Positions 57,847-64,000 of a stretch of 64,000 nucleotides of DNA are shown here, piece by piece; positions within the stretch are counted from its first letter, which is position 1; each line of letters starts with the position of its first letter. The stretch is from NCBI GenBank assembly GCA_035304385.1, contig DATGQD010000011.1, positions 1 through 64,000 on the forward strand. Reading direction: 5' to 3'. The DNA is from ZC4RG29 sp035304385. GTDB taxonomy: Bacteria > Bacteroidota > Bacteroidia > Cytophagales > Cyclobacteriaceae. Below the pieces are notes generated by a model. The model saw only the letters and a program-made list of their open reading frames with translations, had not been told where the DNA came from and did not search any database. The translations under genes were made by a program, and so were the position numbers.

Positions 57847-58773
57847 TCAAGCGGGGCTGTTCAGCCAGTCGATTCCTTTGCGCAATAACTGTTGCGTTTG
57901 TTCCTCGGCAGAGCCGGCGGGAGGTGTAAAATTGTATAGCCATTGCGCGTGTGGCGGCAGGCTCATGAGTATCGACTCGGTTCTGCCGTCAGTGTCCAGT
58001 CCGAAGCGCGTACCGCGGTCCCAGACGAGATTGAACTCGACATACCTGCCCCGGCGAATGGCCTGCCAGTCTTGATTTTCCGATGTAAAGGGGAGTGCGG
58101 AATTCTTGTTCATGAAATGAACATATATCGGCGCAAACGCCAGGCCCACGTCGCGGACGAAGGCAAACCTTGATGCCCGGTCGAAACCCGGTGTGTCTGT
58201 GAGGTGGTCGAAAAATATTCCGCCGACGCCGCGGGTTTCGTTGCGGTGTTTCAGAAAAAAATACTCGTCTGCCCACTTCTTGAACTCTGGATAGTATGTG
58301 GGATGATGCCGGTCGCATACTTCCTTGAGGCTTTTATGGAACCACGCCGCGTCTCCTTTATCGATGTAGTGAGGCGTCAGATCGATGCCGCCGCCAAACC
58401 ACCACGTACCACCGGATACTTCAAAGTACCGCGTATTCATGTGGATGATGGGGACCATCGGATTTCGGGGATGGAGTACAATGGAGATGCCCGTGGCAAA
58501 AAACTCTACGTTGTCAGCGGTTTCAATGCGCAGCGACCTCAGCATCTGTGCGGTGGCGGCACCCCAAACGGCCGAGAAGTTGACGCCGCCTTTTTCGATA
58601 ATCCTACCTTCGGTCATCACAGCAGAGACGCCCCCTCCGCCACCGGGTCTGTCCCAGGGGTCACGAACAAATTTGCCCGACCCGTCGGCGGCTTCGAGCT
58701 GTTGCGTGATGTCATCCTGGAGGTCCTGAAACCACTTGCTGATGTCGTCTTTTGAAATTTTTTCCTGGCTCAT
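57847..58773 (-). CDS. hemF: Oxygen-dependent coproporphyrinogen III oxidase, 308 aa
   Basis: Converts coproporphyrinogen III to protoporphyrinogen IX with O2 during heme synthesis. WFGGGIDLTPHYIDKGDAAWFHKSLKE and FFLKHRNETRGVGGIFFDHL, and YVEFNLVWDRGTRFGLDTDGRTESILMSLPPHAQW are diagnostic. Implies an aerobic heme pathway, in line with the c-type cytochromes at 3.3-8.2 kb. Starts 1 bp after the tamL stop. Confidence 0.97.
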   Translation of the reverse strand: MSQEKISKDDISKWFQDLQDDITQQLEAADGSGKFVRDPWDRPGGGGGVSAVMTEGRIIEKGGVNFSAVWGAATAQMLRSLRIETADNVEFFATGISIVLHPRNPMVPIIHMNTRYFEVSGGTWWFGGGIDLTPHYIDKGDAAWFHKSLKEVCDRHHPTYYPEFKKWADEYFFLKHRNETRGVGGIFFDHLTDTPGFDRASRFAFVRDVGLAFAPIYVHFMNKNSALPFTSENQDWQAIRRGRYVEFNLVWDRGTRFGLDTDGRTESILMSLPPHAQWLYNFTPPAGSAEEQTQQLLRKGIDWLNSPA

Positions 58774-58774
58774 A

Positions 58775-61231
58775 TCAGAAGGGGAAACCTATCCCTACAT
58801 TATATATTACGGGTTCCTTCTCCACGCCGAAGGGGCGGAAGAACTTAGCGCGGCGCAACACAAAGCGGTCGCCTTCATCGCGCGCCGGGTCGTATACTTT
58901 AATTCCCACGTCAAAGCGCAGGATGAGGAAGGTAAAGTCAAAACGGAAGCCGAACCCGGTCCCGATTCCAAATTCCCGGTAGAACTGATCCCACTTGAAT
59001 TCGGAGTTTCCGTTGGGAACTGTCTCTTCATTGACGCGCTTTACCCAGGGTTGAAATGTCCAGACATTGCCCGCATCCAGGAAGATGGCCCCATTGACAA
59101 AGCCGAAGAGCTTTTGTCGAAGTTCGATGCTGGCTTCGATGAGAATGTCGGCAGGCTTTTCCAGGCTGTAGTCGAATAATCCATTCGCTTCGGCGTCCCC
59201 ACTCAGGTTGGGTTTGAAGGAGCCGGGGCCTAACCGCCGCGGTCTCCAGGCGCGTACACTGCTACTGCCTCCTGCGAAGAAGAATTTTTCGTAAGGCACA
59301 GTGTTATTGTCGCCGTAAGCGTACGCCACCCCGGTATTGATGCGATAAGCCAACACGGTGTTGCGGTCGAGTACGCGGTTTTGCCGGAAATCGAAACCAA
59401 AGCGGAGGTACTTGTAGTATTGAAGGTCGCGTTCGGTAATGAATGTCGGATCAACAAAATTCCAGATGGTACCACCACTTTCGATCTGCGCCCGGATGAA
59501 TACGGAATTGCGATCCGCCTGGCCGTAATTGTTGTGATTCCAGGTGATGCCGAATATCATACTGGTCACGAACGATGGATAAAAGGAGTTCACGAGTCGA
59601 AAGTTTCCGACGCTATCCTGTTGGGAAAGAAAATCGCGAAAGGCTTGAGAGGTGTTGAGCGTATCGATAACGTTGATGTTGGCGAAGGTAAGTGAATACT
59701 GTGTAGTACGCGCATTTTCCATCGTGTACGTGCCGCTAAAGGTGGCGAAGGTACGTCGGTATTCCGGGCGGTCGGTATACGAATAGCCGACGAGCAGTTT
59801 GGTCGTGGGGTTGTACCTGCCGAGACGGAACTGAGTTCGGTTGCTTAGCGGAAAAATGAGCTGGGGAAAAGTCATTGTGACATTAACGCCCGCCTCGGTA
59901 CTTTTGTAAATATTCTGATCACTTGTAGCCGACGCGACGCCTTCGAATCCGAAACGGCCCGATACATCCAGCGTTTCAAAGCCTCCGAATACATTTCGTT
60001 TCCTTAGACTCGTGTTGAAGAAGGGGCCCGGAAATCCCTGGGTGACGTTGACGCCCGCTTCGTTCGACCATTGATACCGATCCAGTGCGCTGGTGTAAAG
60101 ATTGGCCACGAACTTTCCACCCGTAGTGTCGTAGTTGATGTTGACGAACTTGAATGCATCAAGGTTGGCAAGTTGTCGTTGTGTTGTGAAGGCATCGGTT
60201 CGACTGTACAACTCGTCTTTTCTGATGAACACACGCTGGCTTAGTAGTTTCAGGTTGTACCGCTCCGTGTAAAATCGGTAGTTGATGTCGCGCACACGTT
60301 GTGTATGCCGACTCTGGTTGGGCATTGGGGGCGTGGCGGTGGCGTCGGTGACGAAGTTGACATCGGTGACGATGAACTTCTTGTGATAACTACGTTGGAC
60401 CGGATCGCGCACGATGATCTTTACGGCTACCCGGCGGTCGTCGCGGAAGGCGGTGTCGACATCAAATTCGACGTACTGGCGACTGAATTCAAAGTACCCT
60501 TCATCTTTAAGCAGCAGATCTATACGTTCACGCTCGTTGGCGAAGACTTCCTGGTCGTACCGGTCGCCGCGGCGGATCAGGCTGCGTTGCGGCTCCTTCA
60601 GGAGGATGTTTAACACAGCCGTGTCGTTAACTTCGTAGAATACCGTATCGATGAAGTAGGCGCGCCCGGGCTGGAGAATGTAGGTCACGGTCGCCCTGCT
60701 GTCGGCGGTGTCGATCGTTGTAGTGACCTTGTTGCGAAAGTATCCCTTGGATGAGAGATATCCGCTGAAGCGTTCCCGGGTTTGCCTTACGTTGGTGGTG
60801 TCTAGAATGGAGAGCGGCTCACCCCACTGCATCACGGTGTTGCCGTTTTGGATCTTATCTTCAATACGGGTGAGCTTCCGCTGCTTTCGGAACTCGAGGT
60901 TATTGATCTTCCGGGTATTTTCTTCCGGTACAGCGCGGATGCGTCGGTCAAAGTCGGCTTCGACCTTCGCCTTTTTCTGAATAAAGGCTTCGGGATCATA
61001 GTGTTTCTTCCCCGTATAGTAGAACCAGAAATAGGGTATAATGCCAAACAGTTTCCGGTTTGACCGCTGCACATACAGCGCTTTCAGGTCTTCGCGGCTA
61101 ATACCCCGCGGCGCTTCGATTTTTTGCTTGAGGAGCTTTTCATTCGGTTGGAGGTATTTCGTGCCGCTACAGCCGCCAAGTATCAAGGGAGCAAGTAGGA
61201 ATAAGACGAAATATTTATTTTTCTTTGCCCT
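58775..61231 (-). CDS. tamL: TamL, BamA/TamA-family outer-membrane lipoprotein, 818 aa
   Basis: A lipobox (LGGC22) after a short hydrophobic start, then a POTRA-containing periplasmic part (VRQTRERFSGYLSSKGYFRN, YFIDTVFYEVNDTAV, RQLANLDAFKFVNINYDTT) and a 16-strand Omp85 barrel ending GFRFDFTFLILRFDVGIKVY; SVRAWRPRRLGPG is the conserved VRGF-like loop. Lipoprotein TamA homologues (TamL) are typical of Bacteroidota. I use TTG 61231 because an ATG at 61312 would lie inside the divergent gene. Cotranscribed with hemF. Confidence 0.88.
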   Translation of the reverse strand, partial: RAKKNKYFVLFLLAPLILGGCSGTKYLQPNEKLLKQKIEAPRGISREDLKALYVQRSNRKLFGIIPYFWFYYTGKKHYDPEAFIQKKAKVEADFDRRIRAVPEENTRKINNLEFRKQRKLTRIEDKIQNGNTVMQWGEPLSILDTTNVRQTRERFSGYLSSKGYFRNKVTTTIDTADSRATVTYILQPGRAYFIDTVFYEVNDTAVLNILLKEPQRSLIRRGDRYDQEVFANERERIDLLLKDEGYFEFSRQYVEFDVDTAFRDDRRVAVKIIVRDPVQRSYHKKFIVTDVNFVTDATATPPMPNQSRHTQRVRDINYRFYTERYNLKLLSQRVFIRKDELYSRTDAFTTQRQLANLDAFKFVNINYDTTGGKFVANLYTSALDRYQWSNEAGVNVTQGFPGPFFNTSLRKRNVFGGFETLDVSGRFGFEGVASATSDQNIYKSTEAGVNVTMTFPQLIFPLSNRTQFRLGRYNPTTKLLVGYSYTDRPEYRRTFATFSGTYTMENARTTQYSLTFANINVIDTLNTSQAFRDFLSQQDSVGNFRLVNSFYPSFVTSMIFGITWNHNNYGQADRNSVFIRAQIESGGTIWNFVDPTFITERDLQYYKYLRFGFDFRQNRVLDRNTVLAYRINTGVAYAYGDNNTVPYEKFFFAGGSSSVRAWRPRRLGPGSFKPNLSGDAEANGLFDYSLEKPADILIEASIELRQKLFGFVNGAIFLDAGNVWTFQPWVKRVNEETVPNGNSEFKWDQFYREFGIGTGFGFRFDFTFLILRFDVGIKVYDPARDEGDRFVLRRAKFFRPFGVEKEPVIYNVGIGFPF

Positions 61232-61243
61232 CAAGCCCGGACG

Positions 61244-61984
61244 ATGGTCAGTAAAGCCAAAAGTAAGTTCATCAAATCCCTCAAAATAAAGAAATACCGC
61301 AAACAGGAACAATGTTTTGTGGTGGAAGGAAGGAAAAGCGTGACGGAGCTTTTGGGCAGCGATTACGATGTCGTGATGGTGCTCGGCACCCCTTCCTTTC
61401 TCGCCGAGGTGAGTCCGTCCGCCTCCGTCGAGGTGATCGAATCGAGCGAGGCGGAGCTGATCGCACTGGGCACCTTCGAATCAAACGACGGCGCCCTGGC
61501 CGTCGCCCGTATGAAGCCGGAGCGGTTGCGGCTTCACGGAGAAGGGGAATGGTTGCTTGCACTTGACGATATTCGCGACCCCGGCAACCTGGGAACCATC
61601 ATACGCATAGCCGACTGGTACGGATTGAAAAAAATTGTGGCCTCGCCGCAGACGGCTGATCGTTATAATCCAAAAGTGATCAGCGCCTCCATGGGTTCTT
61701 TTCTGAGGGTCGACTTTTGCTATGCCGACCTCCCCGGATATCTTGAGGGAATCGATGTACCTGTGGTGGGAGCTTTTCTCGACGGCCAAAGTGTGCATGA
61801 GACGTCGTTTGGAACGGGCGGCGTTCTCGTCATTGGGAACGAGGCGCACGGCATTTCGGAGGGGGTGGCGGAACGCGTCGGCATTAGGGTATCTATTCCT
61901 GGATACGGCGGAGCCGAATCTCTAAACGCTGCCGCGGCGACGGCTGTGATCCTTGATAATCTCAAGCGGATGCAACGCAGTTAG
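61244..61984 (+). CDS. TrmH/SpoU-family RNA 2'-O-methyltransferase, 246 aa
   Basis: SAM-dependent methyltransferase with a trefoil knot: RKQEQCFVVEGRKSVTELL is the RNA-binding N-terminus, DDIRDPGNLGTIIRIADWYGLKKIVAS, VLVIGNEAHGIS and VSIPGYGGAESLNAAAATAVIL form motifs 1-3. Target (tRNA or rRNA) is unknown. Starts 12 bp from the tamL start on the other strand. Confidence 0.92.
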   Translation: MVSKAKSKFIKSLKIKKYRKQEQCFVVEGRKSVTELLGSDYDVVMVLGTPSFLAEVSPSASVEVIESSEAELIALGTFESNDGALAVARMKPERLRLHGEGEWLLALDDIRDPGNLGTIIRIADWYGLKKIVASPQTADRYNPKVISASMGSFLRVDFCYADLPGYLEGIDVPVVGAFLDGQSVHETSFGTGGVLVIGNEAHGISEGVAERVGIRVSIPGYGGAESLNAAAATAVILDNLKRMQRS

Positions 61985-62544
61985 GGTAACCAGCACTACA
62001 CTTCAGGCTGCCGGGCTGCCTGGCGGCGGATTTGGAACAGATAGGACACAGGCGCGGGGCAGGCTCGCAAGCTCGTGGGGTTTTACCACAAAGGCGCGAT
62101 GGCGCGGGGACGCGGAGGGGTGTATGTAGTGCAGCGGTATGTGTATTCGAAGGACGCACGCCGTGCGTCCCTACCTGCCCGACTGCCTAATGAGGCTGCG
62201 ATACTTTGTGAGGACGTTGTAGGCAGGCGGGCCGCCCGACTGCCTATTAAAGCCATGATGCTTTGTGAGGACGTTGTAGGCAGGCGGGTTATTCAACCTT
62301 CAATCTTCAACTCTTTCTCTTTGGGCGCCGTCGTGTGGCGTATGTGTATTCGAAGGACGCACGCCGTGCGTCCCTACCCAGTACCACCCACAGATAGGGT
62401 TTAGGCGATGCGCGATAATCAATAAATCGACACCGCGCCGTTTACACGATACACTTCAACCTGCCCGACTGCCTATCAAGGCTATGATGCTTAGTGAGGA
62501 CTTTAAGGGCAGGCGGGTTATTCAACTCTTCAACTCTTTCTCAG
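61985..62544. repeat. Composite intergenic repeat, copies 4 and 5
   Basis: Perfect hairpins GGACGCACGCCGTGCGTCC at 62152-62170 and 62355-62373; a full core at 62378-62462; three 54-nt modules starting CCCGACTGCC and ending GGCAGGCGGG (62178-62231, 62235-62288, 62464-62517); nonamer tails at 62289-62320 and 62518-62544. The last tail runs into the stop codon of the transporter gene. No gene. Confidence 0.87.
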
Positions 62545-63326
62545 AAGAACGACTGACTTTTTTCAGATGCTTCTTCCGAAATCCTGATCGCTTCTTCACG
62601 GCCGAGGTAGCGGTCGATCCAATAGTGTCCGAGATAGATGAGGGGGGTAAGCAATAGTGCTATAGCAAACTTGTAGATGTAGTTTGTAATTGCGATCGCG
62701 AAAATCTGCGCGTTGGTGAACGTTCCGTAGAAAGCGATGAATAACACGACAAAGCTGTCGACGACCTGGGAGACCAGTGTTGAACCGGTCGCGCGCAACC
62801 AAAGCATGCGGGATCCGGTTGCCCGGCGCAGCCGCTGGAAGACGAACACGTCGACAAGCTGCCCCAGGAGGAAGGCGGCCAGTGAACCTACAATAATGCG
62901 CAAGCCCTGTCCGAATATTTTGTTGTAGGCATACTGAATGTTGAATGGGTTGCCCTCGTTGTCGACACTGTTGGTTTCTATCCAGAAGCCGGCGGGTGCA
63001 AGCTGCATGGTGAGGTATATCGCCAGAAAGGCATAGGCGATGAGGATCGCCGTGAAATAACTGATAAAACGTACGCCGGGCTTTCCGAAGTATTCGTTGA
63101 TCAGGTCCGTGCTAAGGAAAACGATGGGCCAGAGCAGGGCACCTGCTGTCAGGTTGAAGCTCATCTCGAAGCCGAGGATGTTCAGCTGGGCGGGGGTAAG
63201 TCCGACGCTCGACTCGGCAGAGAAAATTTTTACGCCCACCATCTCAGCCAGCAGCGCGTTGGTAATGAAAATACCGGACAGGACAATGAAAAGTCGTCCT
63301 CGCTTTTGTTCAGTGGTGGGGGTCAT
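62541..63326 (-). CDS. yhhQ: Queuosine precursor transporter (YhhQ/VUT family), 261 aa
   Basis: Membrane protein with about seven helices that imports 7-cyano-7-deazaguanine or related precursors. VFLSTDLINEYFGKPGVRFISYFTAILIAY, GSLAAFLLGQLVDVFVFQRLRR and RATGSTLVSQVVDSFVVLFIAFYG are YhhQ signatures. ATG 63326 (MTPTTEQKRGR) is preferred to a TTG 12 bp upstream. Stop lies in a nonamer repeat tail. Starts 12 bp after the rnz stop. Confidence 0.92.
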   Translation of the reverse strand: MTPTTEQKRGRLFIVLSGIFITNALLAEMVGVKIFSAESSVGLTPAQLNILGFEMSFNLTAGALLWPIVFLSTDLINEYFGKPGVRFISYFTAILIAYAFLAIYLTMQLAPAGFWIETNSVDNEGNPFNIQYAYNKIFGQGLRIIVGSLAAFLLGQLVDVFVFQRLRRATGSRMLWLRATGSTLVSQVVDSFVVLFIAFYGTFTNAQIFAIAITNYIYKFAIALLLTPLIYLGHYWIDRYLGREEAIRISEEASEKSQSFF

Positions 63327-63338
63327 GGGGTTTGGCAA

Positions 63339-64000
63339 TTATTCCTGGATCACATAGGTCTCTCCTTCGATGGCCAACTCGGTTTCCGGGAATACGCTGC
63401 GTGCTTCTTGCAGAAGCGGATCGAGGTCCTTATACCGGGCGGAGAAGTGCCCGAGCAACAAGCGCTTTGCGCCGGCGGCTTTCGCTATGCCCGCGGCGTC
63501 ACGCGCGGTGCAGTGGAGCGTCTCACGGGCTTTTGCTTCTTCGTCGTCCATGAAGGTGGCTTCATGATACAGGAGGTCTACATCACGTATGCAGGGAAGG
63601 AAGGAGTCCGTTAGTCCAGTATCGGAGCAGTAGGCATAGGAACGCGAAGGGCGGGGAGGGAGGGTGAGGTCCTGATTTCGATACAGGATGCGGCCTTCGT
63701 CATCGACGACGTCGAGCCCCGCTTTGAGATCGGTTAGTTGCCGGACCTGCAATCCCGGGGGGAGTACGTTCTTGTCGATACGGCGTGGTTTGGGCTTTTC
63801 CCGGAACACGAAACCGGAGCAGGCAATGGCGTGGATGAGCGGGACGGTGTGCACCGTCAACAGGTCATCTTCATAGATTACTTCGTTGACGCCGGGCTGC
63901 AGGCGATGGAAGTGAATATCGTAGGTTGGCATGAACCGACTATGCCTGAATTGGACGGTGAGGTTTTCGTCCAGTCCGTCGTGGCTATAGATGTGCAGCG
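63339..64000 (-). CDS. rnz: Ribonuclease Z, C-terminal part (5' end outside window)
   Basis: Zinc endonuclease that trims tRNA 3' ends. LLTVHTVPLIHAIACSGFVFREKP, YCSDTGLTDSFLPCIRDVDLLYHEATF, and LLLGHFSARYKDLDPLLQEA are tRNase Z motifs (HEATF, GHFSARY). The frame stays open to the window edge (LHIYSHDGLDENLTVQFRHS), so the N-terminal half, with the HxHxDH motif, is missing. In many Bacteroidota it pairs with translation genes; here it precedes yhhQ. Confidence 0.95.
   Translation of the reverse strand, partial: LHIYSHDGLDENLTVQFRHSRFMPTYDIHFHRLQPGVNEVIYEDDLLTVHTVPLIHAIACSGFVFREKPKPRRIDKNVLPPGLQVRQLTDLKAGLDVVDDEGRILYRNQDLTLPPRPSRSYAYCSDTGLTDSFLPCIRDVDLLYHEATFMDDEEAKARETLHCTARDAAGIAKAAGAKRLLLGHFSARYKDLDPLLQEARSVFPETELAIEGETYVIQE

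Noticed and set aside
62075..62404. 109-codon frame over the composite repeat
   Set aside because: Consists of repeated repeat-derived segments (RRAARLPIKA...) with no protein pattern.
62178..62517. 54-nt modules considered as CRISPR repeats or tRNA-like genes
   Set aside because: They are bounded by inverted CCCGACTGCC/GGCAGGCGGG, are not evenly spaced and have no tRNA fold.

Overview
The window looks like chromosome of a Bacteroidota bacterium, most likely of the order Cytophagales; the order is inference from gene content. Support: a type IX secretion adhesin with its PorP/SprF partner, an outer-membrane beta-barrel receptor with a carboxypeptidase-like plug extension, the chain parA-parB-DUF5683-dapB-lepB, a Bacteroidota lipoprotein TamL, DUF5683 and PadR/permease pairs, and many promoters matching the Bacteroidota -7 consensus TAnnTTTG. 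Shine-Dalgarno sequences are nearly absent. Base composition and codon use look even, and I see no prophage, integrase, transposase, CRISPR array, tRNA or rRNA gene.

Layout. 1-3.2 kb: a small zinc-ribbon membrane protein, a dodecin-DUF2267-hibernation factor group behind a perfect 20-bp palindrome, and a kinase/phosphotransferase pair. 3.3-8.2 kb: three 'planctomycete-type' genes (DUF1592-class c-type cytochrome, Tat-exported DUF1552 protein, DUF2231/cytochrome c/LRR membrane protein). 8.4-13 kb: envelope proteins, a ROK-family protein and a lipoprotein amidohydrolase. 13.3-17.7 kb: a four-gene operon of secreted proteins that share a small domain, ending in a large leucine-rich-repeat protein. 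17.8-23.3 kb: a TonB-family receptor, and a PadR regulator with an MacB-like permease. 23.4-36 kb: mostly minus-strand housekeeping genes (rplI-rpsR-rpsF, apaG, lepB, dapB, parAB, yidC, pyrG). 36-45.2 kb: type IX adhesin pair, CCA-adding-type enzyme, ECF sigma/anti-sigma pair, ftsE, transaldolase-like gene and the SRP RNA. 46.5-56.9 kb: an M13 peptidase, then ribosomal protein THX followed at once by a tryptophan leader peptide, a complete attenuator and the whole trp operon with a DAHP synthase. 57-64 kb: Hsp20, hemF, tamL, a TrmH-type methyltransferase, a queuosine-precursor transporter and the 3' part of rnz.

The three most notable observations are: (1) a textbook three-hairpin trp attenuator with three consecutive Trp codons, placed 2 nt behind a ribosomal protein gene so that the attenuator doubles as that gene's terminator; (2) the 13.3-17.7 kb secreted-protein operon, which I cannot assign to a known system; (3) a modular intergenic repeat (REP-like hairpin, conserved core, 54-nt inverted-repeat module, TTCAACTCT nonamer tail) found in several gaps.

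Two genuine genes are shorter than 60 codons (zinc-ribbon protein and THX) and the Trp leader peptide is 17 residues. Start sites were moved inward where an upstream start would break a signal peptide, a family N-terminus or a divergent promoter.
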